Of a DNA stretch of 64,000 nucleotides, positions 42,855-51,063 are shown one piece after another. This stretch comes from UBA1444 sp964521625 (lineage in GTDB: Bacteria; Bacillota; Negativicutes; UBA1444). The first letter of the stretch is position 1. Every line of letters starts with the position of its first letter. A model generated the notes under the pieces. The model searched no databases, was not told the DNA's origin, and worked only from the letters and a program-made list of their open reading frames with translations. The DNA is taken from positions 114,739 to 178,738 of the forward strand of contig CAZFSM010000005.1 in assembly GCA_964521625.1 (NCBI GenBank), in the 5' to 3' direction. Both the position numbers and the translations under genes were made by a program.

Positions 42855-43776
42855 TTTTCGGTTTCGGCCCAATACGGCCGAAACGTTGACCGGTATCGCC
42901 AACAGCGCCATGTTTAAAGGACTGTGCGCGACGATTGATTTTGACAAGATGAAACCGCAAACCATCGACGAAGTCGTGGCCGATCTGAACAGCCATTCGG
43001 TCGTCAAGGCGGTCATCACGGGACGGGACTGCGAAAGCACTTTTGCGTCGAAGTCCAACAACCCCAGCGTGCTGGAGTTCAAATCCAAGTATCCCGACAA
43101 GTTCATCGCTTTTGCCGGGGTCGACCCGCACAAAGGGATGCGCGGCATCCGCGAACTGAACAAACTGGTGACAGAAGACGGGTTTCGCGGCGCGGCCATC
43201 GACCCATACCTGGCGCAGATTTATGTCAACGACGCCAAGTTTTACCCCATCTATGCCAAATGCTGCGAACTGGAGATTCCGGTGATCATGACGACCGGTC
43301 CGGCGACTCTCGTTCCCAACACTGTCATCGACCATGTTGCGCCGCGCTACATCGACTTTGTCGCCCGCGATTTTCCCGAACTGAAGATCGTGGTCAGCCA
43401 TGGCGGTTATCCCTGGGTCAATGAAATGATCATGGTGACGCAGCGCAATGCCAACGTGTACCTGGAACTGTCGGAATATGAATTTTTTCCGCAGTCGGAA
43501 GCCTACATCCAGGCGATCAACACGCTGATCACAGACAAGGTCGTGTTTGCCAGCGCCCATCCGTTCGTCGATTTTCGCGTTGCGCTGAAAAATTACGAAT
43601 CAATTCCATTTTCACCGGAAGTCCGCGAAAAAATCATGTTCAAGAACGCTGCCCGCATCCTGGGCATTGAGGACAACTTTGTCGACAGCCCGGTAGCCTC
43701 AGGTGAATCGATGGAACGGATCATCATTGAAAGCGTGCTGAAAGAACTGGCCAAACGCGGCATGGTGGCGAGGTAA
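42841..43776 (+). CDS. Amidohydrolase-family protein in the microcompartment operon
   Basis: A 311-residue amidohydrolase family 2 (ACMSD-like) TIM barrel. Visible elements are IIDFRFRPN at the N-terminus (where HxH metal ligands usually lie; here the pattern is F-R-F), FAGVDPHKG, KIVVSHGGYPWVNE with the strand-5 His, and FASAHPFVDFR. The missing HxH suggests altered or absent metal binding, as in some decarboxylase-type relatives. ATG 42841 follows GAGGAGG. Such a gene is not part of the known choline, diol or isethionate microcompartment core, so its role is open: it may process a precursor or side product, or handle an aldehyde adduct. Confidence 0.8.
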   Translation: MRIIDFRFRPNTAETLTGIANSAMFKGLCATIDFDKMKPQTIDEVVADLNSHSVVKAVITGRDCESTFASKSNNPSVLEFKSKYPDKFIAFAGVDPHKGMRGIRELNKLVTEDGFRGAAIDPYLAQIYVNDAKFYPIYAKCCELEIPVIMTTGPATLVPNTVIDHVAPRYIDFVARDFPELKIVVSHGGYPWVNEMIMVTQRNANVYLELSEYEFFPQSEAYIQAINTLITDKVVFASAHPFVDFRVALKNYESIPFSPEVREKIMFKNAARILGIEDNFVDSPVASGESMERIIIESVLKELAKRGMVAR

Positions 43777-43821
43777 TCCTGATGGGTACTCACGGAACTG
43801 TGTGAGAAAGATGGTGAGTGT

Positions 43822-44115
43822 ATGAAGATTGGCCGGGTAATCAACAATATCTGGGCGACCCGTAAGGAAGAATCGCTGGTCGGCCTCAAGCTGATGATCG
43901 TTCAATATCTTGACGCAGAAAACAAACCGACGCCGGAGATCGTGGTTGCCGCTGATTTTATCGGCGCAGGCATCGGCGAAAAAGTGTTGGTAGCGGCAGG
44001 CAGTTCGGCCAGACAGACCGGCGGCCTGGACCATGTGCCAATTGATGCCGTGATTGTCGCGATCATTGACGAAGAAAAACCAAAGGACGGCCCGAGGCAG
44101 AGCAATGCAAAGTGA
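43822..44115 (+). CDS. BMC-P shell vertex protein (EutN/CcmL family)
   Basis: A 97-residue pentameric vertex protein that caps the corners of the microcompartment. The family start KIGRVINNIWATRK and the GLKLMIVQ strand are clear, as is the GAGIGEKVLVAAGSSAR core. It is the only vertex gene here. The ribosome site (GGTGAG) is modest, which fits the low copy number of vertex proteins. Its last 11 bases overlap the PduS start. Confidence 0.92.
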   Translation: MKIGRVINNIWATRKEESLVGLKLMIVQYLDAENKPTPEIVVAADFIGAGIGEKVLVAAGSSARQTGGLDHVPIDAVIVAIIDEEKPKDGPRQSNAK

Positions 44116-45439
44116 AATTTGCGAACTGGTGAAACTGGCCGGGGTCGTTGGCGCCGGTGGCGCCGGGTTTCCGACTTACGCCAAATTTTCCGGCGGAGTG
44201 GATACCGTTGTGGTGAATGGCGCCGAATGTGAGCCGCTGCTTCGCGTCGACCAGCAGTTGATGGAACAGATGCCGGAGAAAATGCTCCGCGGCCTGGAAG
44301 CCGTGATGCAGGCAACCGGCGCCGCCGAAGGAGTCATTGCGACCAAAGCCAAGTACAAGGGTAGCATTGCCGCACTAAAGCAGGCCATGCCACGCGAGCG
44401 GATGCGGATTCATCTGCTTGACGATGTCTATCCGGCGGGGGACGAGCATGTCACCGTATTTGAGGCGACTGGCAGACTGGCGCCTCAGGGCGGCATTCCG
44501 CTGAAAGTCGGCTGTGTCGTAGTCAATGTGGAAACGCTGGTGAATGTGGCGGCGGCGCTGGCAGGAAAACCGGTGACGCATAAGTTGCTGACAGTCACCG
44601 GCGAAGTGAAACAGCCACTGACATTGAACGTGCCGATCGGAGCCCGTGTGGCGGATGTGCTGGCACTGGCCGGATTAAAAGACACTGCAGGGCTCTGCGT
44701 CATCGACGGCGGGCCGATGATGGGGAAACTGGTCGGCGATTTGCAGCAACCGATTACCAAAACGACCAAAGGCCTCATCGTACTGCCGCAAATCCATCCG
44801 GTCATCCGCAAACGCACCCAGAGCTGCGACAAGATCGTGCGCCAGGCCAAAAGTGTCTGCATCCAGTGCCGTATGTGCACCGATTTGTGTCCCCGGTTCT
44901 TGCTTGGCCATGCGCTGGAACCGCATCGGATCATGCGGGCCATCCGCAATGTGGAAGCGGCGCCGGCCGTTCTGAAAATGGCGTTTACCTGTACTGAGTG
45001 CGGCGTCTGCGAGCAATATGCCTGTTTTATGGACCTGTCGCCGCGCACAATCAACGCAATGCTGAAGCAGGAACTGGCCAAACAAGGCATCAAACCGGAC
45101 CCGCCGCCGTCAGGGCAAACGGTCAATGCACTGGCGCAGCACCGCAAAATCCCGGTCAAGCGGTTAATCGCCCGGCTCGGCCTGACAGGCTACGACAGGC
45201 CGGCACCGTTGCACGGCGAGGAACTGACGGTAGCCGAGGTGAGGATTCCATTGAAACAACATGTCGGCGCGCCGGCCAAGGCCGTTGTGGTTGCCGGTCA
45301 AAAAGTCCGCTGCGGCGAGCTGATTGGTGCGGCGCCGGCGGAAGGGCTGGGAGCGAACGTGCATGCCAGTATTGACGGCACGGTCGCAGAAGTAGCTGAC
45401 TTCATTGTCCTAGTCGGTTCGGAAGGGAGACGGCAATGA
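44105..45439 (+). CDS. pduS: PduS-like iron-sulfur flavoprotein (RnfC-related)
   Basis: A 444-residue electron-transfer protein: N-terminal FMN/NADH-binding region (GVVGAGGAGFPTYAK), SLBB domain, two [4Fe-4S] motifs (CIQCRMCTDLCP and CTECGVCEQYACF) and a C-terminal barrel-sandwich segment. In Pdu systems PduS moves electrons between NADH and the shell protein PduT, recycling cofactor across the shell. No alcohol dehydrogenase is encoded in this operon, so PduS may be the main route for reoxidising NADH formed by the aldehyde dehydrogenase. ATG 44105 follows GAGGCAGAG. Its stop overlaps the BMC-T start by 4 bases. Confidence 0.9.
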   Translation: MQSEICELVKLAGVVGAGGAGFPTYAKFSGGVDTVVVNGAECEPLLRVDQQLMEQMPEKMLRGLEAVMQATGAAEGVIATKAKYKGSIAALKQAMPRERMRIHLLDDVYPAGDEHVTVFEATGRLAPQGGIPLKVGCVVVNVETLVNVAAALAGKPVTHKLLTVTGEVKQPLTLNVPIGARVADVLALAGLKDTAGLCVIDGGPMMGKLVGDLQQPITKTTKGLIVLPQIHPVIRKRTQSCDKIVRQAKSVCIQCRMCTDLCPRFLLGHALEPHRIMRAIRNVEAAPAVLKMAFTCTECGVCEQYACFMDLSPRTINAMLKQELAKQGIKPDPPPSGQTVNALAQHRKIPVKRLIARLGLTGYDRPAPLHGEELTVAEVRIPLKQHVGAPAKAVVVAGQKVRCGELIGAAPAEGLGANVHASIDGTVAEVADFIVLVGSEGRRQ

Positions 45440-45987
45440 ACATACAAACCATAGGTCTGGTTGAATTGTCCAGTATCGCCAAGGGAATGGAAACCGCCGA
45501 TGCCATGCTGAAGGCGTCACAAATAGAACTGCTGGAAGCACGTCCAATCTGTCCCGGCAAGTACATGGTGCTGGTCTGCGGCGATGTGTCGTCCGTGCAA
45601 AACTCTGTCGATGTCGGCAAAGCGGTCGGTGGACATACGGTGGTTGACGAGTTTTTGCTGCCCAATGTGCATCCCTCGGTCATCGCAGCGATCTCCGGCG
45701 CGTCGCCGGTCTCGGTCGTCGGCGCTCTGGGAATCATCGAGTGTTTTTCGGTTGCCTCGCTGATCGTGGCCGCAGACACGGCGGCAAAAGCGGCCGGTGT
45801 CGAACTGATTGAAGTTCGCACCGCGATGGGAATCGGCGGCAAGTCCTTTGTGACAATGACCGGCGATGTTTCCTCGGTCAAGGCGGCCGTAGAAGCGGGC
45901 GTGGCAACGTTGAGTGAAAAAGGGATGCTGGTCGAAATGGCGGTCATTCCATCACCGCATCCACAGTTGAAGTCGAGCCTGTTGTAA
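45436..45987 (+). CDS. pduT: BMC-T shell protein, PduT-like
   Basis: A 183-residue tandem BMC-domain shell protein (two related halves: IGLVELSSIAKGMETADAML and LGIIECFSVASLIVAADTAA). Cys39 in RPICPGKY occupies the place where PduT binds a [4Fe-4S] cluster at the trimer pore. It follows PduS with a 4-base overlap, so the pair likely forms an electron conduit through the shell. Confidence 0.92.
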   Translation: MNIQTIGLVELSSIAKGMETADAMLKASQIELLEARPICPGKYMVLVCGDVSSVQNSVDVGKAVGGHTVVDEFLLPNVHPSVIAAISGASPVSVVGALGIIECFSVASLIVAADTAAKAAGVELIEVRTAMGIGGKSFVTMTGDVSSVKAAVEAGVATLSEKGMLVEMAVIPSPHPQLKSSLL

Positions 45988-46004
45988 GGAGGTGAGCCAT
46001 AATC

Positions 46005-46595
46005 GTGAAAGCATTGATTACCGCAGCGGAAGTACGCAATTTATGCAAAGCAGGCAATAAGATCCTGACAGTAAAGCCGGGCGACATCGTGACGCCGGCG
46101 GCCTGGGATGAAGCCAAAGAACTGGGTATCAACATCGAATTCGACGCGCAACCAACGGCAGCGCTGGCAAAGCCGCAGGAAAATCAGAGCGTAGATTCCG
46201 TTTTTCTCGCCAAAGTGGTGAGTGAAGTCATCGCCTGCCTGCAACAGTCGCAGGGCAATCCGGTCCAGGCGGTGGAGAGCGATCCTTGCGGTCTCAAACT
46301 GATCCGGGGCGACCGCGTCGAATTTGTCGGCGAGCAGGTCAAGCTGGCCGAGCTGGTCGGTCATAAGGACAGCAGAAGTCTGAATGCACGGTTGATGAAA
46401 CTGCAGGATGGTGTTTTTCCGTATGAAGCCCAGACCGATCAAACCATCTATATCATCGATGGCAAGATCGAATGTACGCTAGGCGGAGCAACGTACCGGG
46501 GAGCGGCAGGCGATTCATTCTTCATTCCGGCCAGACGGAAAATAAGTCTTGGCGCCACGACGCAAGCGACCTGTTTTGTTGCGACGGCAGGTTAA
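46005..46595 (+). CDS. eutQ: EutQ-like cupin protein
   Basis: A 196-residue protein with an N-terminal EutQ-type region (ITAAEVRNLCKAGNKILTVKPGDIVTPAAWDEAK), a short amphipathic helix (about 65-80, SVDSVFLAKVVSEVIACLQQ) that could be an encapsulation peptide, and a C-terminal cupin (DGKIECTLGG, GDSFFIPA). EutQ of Salmonella is reported to have acetate kinase activity; here it could turn PduL-made acetyl phosphate into acetate and ATP. The start is GTG 46005 after AAGGAGGTG. Confidence 0.82.
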   Translation: MKALITAAEVRNLCKAGNKILTVKPGDIVTPAAWDEAKELGINIEFDAQPTAALAKPQENQSVDSVFLAKVVSEVIACLQQSQGNPVQAVESDPCGLKLIRGDRVEFVGEQVKLAELVGHKDSRSLNARLMKLQDGVFPYEAQTDQTIYIIDGKIECTLGGATYRGAAGDSFFIPARRKISLGATTQATCFVATAG

Positions 46596-46696
46596 TGATC
46601 CGGCAGGCGAAGCATTAAAGAGCGACGGCATGATCTGCAGCAAAAGAGTAACAACAAAGCAAAAATAAAGACAAGATATAAAGAGGAGGAACTACA

Positions 46697-46978
46697 ATGG
46701 ATAACGCATTGGGAATGATTGAAACAAAAGGGCTGGTCGGGGCGATTGAGGCAGGCGACGCGATGGTGAAGGCGGCCAATGTGCGGTTGATGGACAAAGT
46801 ATTGGTCGGCGGCGGATTGGTGGCCGTGATGGTCCGGGGCGACGTAGGCGCTGTCAAAGCAGCGACTGACGCCGGTGCGGCAGCGGCCCAGCGGGTTGGC
46901 GAGCTGGTTTCGGTTCACGTGATTCCCCGGCCGCATGCCGACGTCGAAACTATTTTGCCGAAAGACGGAAATAAATGA
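46697..46978 (+). CDS. BMC-H hexameric shell protein, copy 1
   Basis: A 93-residue PduA/EutM-type shell protein: ALGMIETKGLVGAIEAGDAMVKAANV, GDVGAVKAATDAGAAAA and the C-terminal VIPRPH. Six subunits tile the shell faces and form small-molecule pores. Preceded by AGAGGAGG and about 100 bases of A-rich leader. The next gene is a close duplicate. Confidence 0.96.
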   Translation: MDNALGMIETKGLVGAIEAGDAMVKAANVRLMDKVLVGGGLVAVMVRGDVGAVKAATDAGAAAAQRVGELVSVHVIPRPHADVETILPKDGNK

Positions 46979-47019
46979 GTCCGGCAACGAAACCGACAAA
47001 AAAGAAGGAGGAATTAAAC

Positions 47020-47301
47020 ATGCAGATGGAAGCATTGGGAATGATTGAAACCAAGGGACTGGTCGGGGCAATCGAGGCGGCAGACGCGATGGTAAAAGCG
47101 GCAAACGTTCATTTGGTCGGCAAAGAACTGGTGGGTGGCGGTTTGGTCACGATCGTCGTCCGGGGCGACGTAGGGGCCGTCAAAGCGGCGACCGATGCTG
47201 GAGCGGCAGCAGCCAAACGGGTCGGCGAGCTGGTCTCGGTCCATGTCATTCCGCGTCCGCACGCCGAAGTGGAGCTGATCATCCCTTCCGGCGCGAAGTA
47301 A
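47020..47301 (+). CDS. BMC-H hexameric shell protein, copy 2
   Basis: A 93-residue BMC-H that is highly similar to the preceding one (shared GMIETKGLVGAIEA, RGDVGAVKAATDAGAAAA and SVHVIPRPHA). Differences concentrate around residues 30-45 (VHLVGKELVGGGLVTIVV versus VRLMDKVLVGGGLVAVMV) and at the C-terminus. ATG 47020 follows AAGGAGG; the frame's upstream part from 46975 is rejected. A tandem duplication allows mixed hexamers or pores of different selectivity. Confidence 0.96.
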   Translation: MQMEALGMIETKGLVGAIEAADAMVKAANVHLVGKELVGGGLVTIVVRGDVGAVKAATDAGAAAAKRVGELVSVHVIPRPHAEVELIIPSGAK

Positions 47302-47322
47302 TCGGCGAAGCGAGGGAAGATC

Positions 47323-48786
47323 GTGCTGGACAAAGATCTGCGTTCAATTCAGGAAGCCCGTCAACTGGCCCGGTCGGCCCAAGAGGCCCACGAAGCGTTT
47401 GGCGGTTTTAGCGAGCAATCCATCGACAAAATTCTGCAGGCGATGGTGGAAGTCATCGTCAAAAATGCGGAAAAACTGGCCCGGATGACGGTGGAAGAAA
47501 CCGGCTACGGCGTAGTGGAGCACAAAGTCATCAAGAACCTGTTCGCCTCACGCGATGTCTATCAGGCGATTCGCCCGCTCAAAACCGTGGGGATCATAAG
47601 CGAAGACAAAGTGTCAAAAGTCATTGAAGCCGCAGTGCCAGTCGGTGTGGTTCTGGCGCTGACGCCAACCACCAATCCGACTTCGACGATCATCCATAAT
47701 GCGATGTGTGCAGTCAAAGCCGGCAATGCGATTATCTTTTCACCGCATCCGAACTCGGTGGGTTGCAGCAATGAAACGGTGAAATTGCTGCATGATGCGG
47801 CGGTCGCCGCCGGAGCGCCCCGCCATCTGATCAGCTGCGTGGAAACAGCCACCATGGAAGCCACCAATGAGCTGATGAAACACGAGGCGGTGTCGGTCAT
47901 TATCGCTACCGGCGGTTCCGCGATGGTAAAGGCGGCCTATAGCGCGGGAAAACCTGCGCTGGGGGTCGGCCCGGGCAATGTGCCGGCCTTTATCGAACGG
48001 ACTGCCGATGTCAGGCAGGCCGTCAAAGACATTGTCACTAGTAAAACCTTTGACAACGGGATGATCTGCGCGTCTGAACAGGCGATCATCGCCGACTTAC
48101 CGGTCGAAGACGCAGTGGTATCGGAGTTGAAGCGGCAAGGCTGCTATTTCTTGTCGCCGGAGGAAACCGAGAAAGTCGGCCGCCTGATCATGACGCCCAA
48201 GGGTGGCATGGTTGCAACGATGGTGGGGCAAACAGCAGTTCGACTCGCCGAAAAAGCCGGCGTGTCGGTACCGGTCGGGACGAAGCTGCTGATTGCCAGA
48301 CTGTCCGGATATGGACCGGGCCACGTTCTATCGTATGAAAAACTGACTAGCGTGCTGGGATTCTATGTGGTCAAGGATTGGCATGAAGCCTGTCTGCTCA
48401 GCATTGAATTGCTAAAACTGGGTGGAGTCGGTCACTCCTTCTCTATCCATTGTCGCGACGAACAGATTGTCCGGGAGTTCATCCGCAAGCCGGTGTTCCG
48501 GATCCTGGTCAACACGCCGTCCGCTTTCGGAGCGATCGGCTATTCTACCGGTCTGTTACCGTCGTTGACACTCGGCTGCGGCACTTGGGGCGGCAGCAGT
48601 ATTTCGGAAAACCTGGGACCGCAGCACCTGATCAATATCAAGCGGCTTACCTACGGCATCAAACCGGTCGATCTGGAACCGGTGAAAGAGACGTTCTCAA
48701 TCAAGCCTGCCGCGGTCGACGGAGCGTTCAGTCCTGATGCGATCGCCGGCGTGGTAAGACAGGTTCTGAAAGAAATGCAGAAATAA
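47323..48786 (+). CDS. Acylating acetaldehyde dehydrogenase of microcompartment type
   Basis: A 487-residue CoA-acylating aldehyde dehydrogenase (EutE/PduP type) converting acetaldehyde, CoA and NAD to acetyl-CoA. Clear segments: TPTTNPTSTIIHNAM, GVGPGNVPAFIE and the catalytic cysteine in TFDNGMICASEQAII. There is no N-terminal targeting extension; instead the C-terminus (FSPDAIAGVVRQVLKEMQK) forms an amphipathic helix behind a linker, a likely encapsulation peptide. The start is GTG 47323. It consumes the acetaldehyde produced by the lyase. Confidence 0.93.
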   Translation: MLDKDLRSIQEARQLARSAQEAHEAFGGFSEQSIDKILQAMVEVIVKNAEKLARMTVEETGYGVVEHKVIKNLFASRDVYQAIRPLKTVGIISEDKVSKVIEAAVPVGVVLALTPTTNPTSTIIHNAMCAVKAGNAIIFSPHPNSVGCSNETVKLLHDAAVAAGAPRHLISCVETATMEATNELMKHEAVSVIIATGGSAMVKAAYSAGKPALGVGPGNVPAFIERTADVRQAVKDIVTSKTFDNGMICASEQAIIADLPVEDAVVSELKRQGCYFLSPEETEKVGRLIMTPKGGMVATMVGQTAVRLAEKAGVSVPVGTKLLIARLSGYGPGHVLSYEKLTSVLGFYVVKDWHEACLLSIELLKLGGVGHSFSIHCRDEQIVREFIRKPVFRILVNTPSAFGAIGYSTGLLPSLTLGCGTWGGSSISENLGPQHLINIKRLTYGIKPVDLEPVKETFSIKPAAVDGAFSPDAIAGVVRQVLKEMQK

Positions 48787-48811
48787 CCGGATGGAAACGG
48801 GGGAACAGCTG

Positions 48812-49465
48812 ATGCGGCCGGAAGAACTTGTTGCGGTTGTGACCGAGGCGGTCGTCAGGCAACTGGAAAACCAAACATTGACCATTCCGGTCGGCGTGTC
48901 CAACCGGCACGTCCATTTGTCACAGAGCCATCTTGCCGTCTTGTTCGGCGAGTCGGCAGTTCTGACAAAACGCAAGGAGCTGTCTCAACCGGGCCAGTTT
49001 GCCTGCGATGAGACGTTGACGCTTGTCGGTCTGAGAGGTGTGATCGAGAACGTACGGGTCCTCGGTCCAGTCCGGGCGGCCACCCAGGTCGAAATTTCGG
49101 CTGCGGATGGTTTCCGGCTGGGCATAAAACCGCCGGTACGGGATTCGGCAGATCTGGATGGGTCGGCAAAAGCAACGCTGGTCGGCCCCGCAGGGGCGGT
49201 GTCGCTGCCACAAGGAGTCGTTGTGGCAGCGCGCCATATTCACATGCACGACGCCGACGCGCTGCGTTTCGGCGTGCGGGACAAACAAAAGGTCTGTGTC
49301 CGGGTAAAAGGTGAACGGGGTTTAATTTTTGAAGAAGTCCTGGTCAGAGTCAGCCCCAACTATTCGTTGGAATTTCATGTCGACCTGGATGAAGCGAATG
49401 CAGCCGGGCTGGGCAATAACGACCGGGTAATGCTATGGAAGCCGCCCGGGGTCATAGACCGATAA
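48812..49465 (+). CDS. pduL: Phosphate acyltransferase PduL
   Basis: A 217-residue PduL-type phosphotransacylase that turns acetyl-CoA and phosphate into acetyl phosphate and recycles CoA inside the shell. Both zinc-binding histidine motifs are present (SNRHVHLS and ARHIHMHDADA). The N-terminal RPEELVAVVTEAVVRQLEN is an amphipathic helix typical of encapsulation peptides. I prefer ATG 48812, 7 bases after GGGGGA, over the in-frame ATG 48791, which has no ribosome site. Confidence 0.93.
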   Translation: MRPEELVAVVTEAVVRQLENQTLTIPVGVSNRHVHLSQSHLAVLFGESAVLTKRKELSQPGQFACDETLTLVGLRGVIENVRVLGPVRAATQVEISAADGFRLGIKPPVRDSADLDGSAKATLVGPAGAVSLPQGVVVAARHIHMHDADALRFGVRDKQKVCVRVKGERGLIFEEVLVRVSPNYSLEFHVDLDEANAAGLGNNDRVMLWKPPGVIDR

Positions 49466-49466
49466 C

Positions 49467-50984
49467 ATGGATAATATTTGGGGTCTGGCTATTGCCGCAA
49501 TGACCCCGCTACTTACATTGGCCTATCTGATGGGGGTTCGCCGGATGCCTGCCCATTACGCAGCCATTTCGGCAACGGCGGTGGCCATGACGATAGCAGT
49601 CACAGTCTGGCGGGTTCCCGTTCCGCAGGCCGTGGCTGTTTTTGGCAATGGTTTTTGCTTCGGACTGTTTCCGATCCTCTGGATCGTTGTCAACGGGCTT
49701 TGGCTGTACAACCTGACAGTCGAATCCGGTGATTTTGACAAGATGAAGGCGACGCTGACGGCGCTGACGCAAGACCAGCGCTTACAGGCCCTACTGATTG
49801 CCTTTGCGTTCGGCTCTTTCCTGGAATCGACCGTCGGGTTTGGCACGCCGGTGGCGATTACAGCCGCGATGCTGATTGGTCTGGGCTTTGAACCGATGAA
49901 GGCGGCGATGGTTTGCCTGATCGCCAACACGGTTCCCGGCGTATTTAGTGCGATAGGAATTCCACTGCTCATTGCGGCCCGGGTGACCGGCATTGAAGTG
50001 GAAGAAATCAGTCGACAGGTCGGAAAAATCTTGCCTGTTTTGGGTTTGCTGCTGCCGTTGTGGCTGACGGTGGCACTGACCGGTTGGCAGCGGACCCGGC
50101 CAATTTTAGCCGCGCTGATCCTCACAGGCCTGGTTTTCTCCGTCAGCCTATTTTTGACTTCGCATTTTCTAAACGTGTATCTTGCCGGGATTGCGACGGC
50201 AGTGACCACGATTGTTTGCATGATTGCCCTGATATGGTGGATTGATCGGCAGCGGCGGCCGGATTACCAACGGCTTCGCAGTGCTCCGATTGCCTGGCGG
50301 TCCTATCTGATTCTGGCCGCTCTGATATTTTTGTGGGCGGATGAGCGCTGGCTCGGCTTCAAGCCGTTGCTGGAGCAGCTGGAGAGTGGTCTGCCGTTTT
50401 ATCAGATTGCCTGGCCGCATTTGCCGGGAGTGTACTATAAGCTGCAGCTGTTTTCATCGCCGGGTACGGCGGTGTTTTTTGCCTGTCTCGTTTCCATCGC
50501 AAGCACGCCGCGCCGCTCTTATCAGCAAGGCATCGGCTGTCTGGGCAGGACGGTTGTACAGCTTGGCCGACCGATCGCAACGATATCGACGGTGCTGGGG
50601 CTGGCTTATTTGATGAACGTTTCCGGCATGAGCGCGGCCATCGGCTATGCGTTGACTTCAACCGGCCAGGCATATCCGTTCTTTTCTCCGGTGCTGGGAT
50701 GGCTGGGAGCTTTTCTGACCGGCGGGGTGGCGTCGTCCAACGCGTTGTTCGGGGTCATGCAAACAACTGCCGCCGCCGGAATCGGAGTCGACCCGATACT
50801 CACAGTGGCAGCCAATTCGGCGGGAGCGGCGACGGGAAAAATGGTATCAGCCCAAAGCCTGTCGGTGCTGGCCGCTTTGCCTGGGCTAAAGAACCGCGAA
50901 GGGGAAGTTTTTGGTGCGGTACTCGGCCACAGTCTGGCCATGGTCATTTTGCTTGGAATTGTTGTGGCGCTGGTTGCAGTGTAA
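49467..50984 (+). CDS. L-lactate permease (LctP) family transporter
   Basis: A 505-residue membrane protein of the LctP family (GFGSFLESTVGFGTPVAITAAML is the signature region; also NTVPGVFSAIGIPLLI and GGVASSNALFGVMQT). Known members import lactate and glycolate with protons. The gene starts one base after the pduL stop, so it belongs to the operon. Isethionate (HO-CH2-CH2-SO3-) is a close analogue of these short hydroxy acids, so this is the likely isethionate importer. Confidence 0.9.
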   Translation: MDNIWGLAIAAMTPLLTLAYLMGVRRMPAHYAAISATAVAMTIAVTVWRVPVPQAVAVFGNGFCFGLFPILWIVVNGLWLYNLTVESGDFDKMKATLTALTQDQRLQALLIAFAFGSFLESTVGFGTPVAITAAMLIGLGFEPMKAAMVCLIANTVPGVFSAIGIPLLIAARVTGIEVEEISRQVGKILPVLGLLLPLWLTVALTGWQRTRPILAALILTGLVFSVSLFLTSHFLNVYLAGIATAVTTIVCMIALIWWIDRQRRPDYQRLRSAPIAWRSYLILAALIFLWADERWLGFKPLLEQLESGLPFYQIAWPHLPGVYYKLQLFSSPGTAVFFACLVSIASTPRRSYQQGIGCLGRTVVQLGRPIATISTVLGLAYLMNVSGMSAAIGYALTSTGQAYPFFSPVLGWLGAFLTGGVASSNALFGVMQTTAAAGIGVDPILTVAANSAGAATGKMVSAQSLSVLAALPGLKNREGEVFGAVLGHSLAMVILLGIVVALVAV

Positions 50985-50986
50985 AA

Positions 50987-51014
50987 AAAGGAAATCGACG
51001 GATAAAACGCGAAT
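50987..51014 (+). promoter_or_regulatory. Sigma-H-like promoter of the GGDEF-EAL gene
   Basis: AAAGGAAAT (perfect -35 box) and GAAT 22 bases after the AGGA start; only the first -10 base deviates. No terminator separates the permease gene from the next gene, so read-through is also possible. Confidence 0.5.
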
Positions 51015-51063
51015 GATTCTTCAAAGACAGCCTGAAATGCTAAGCAATGGAGGCTAATTCTTA

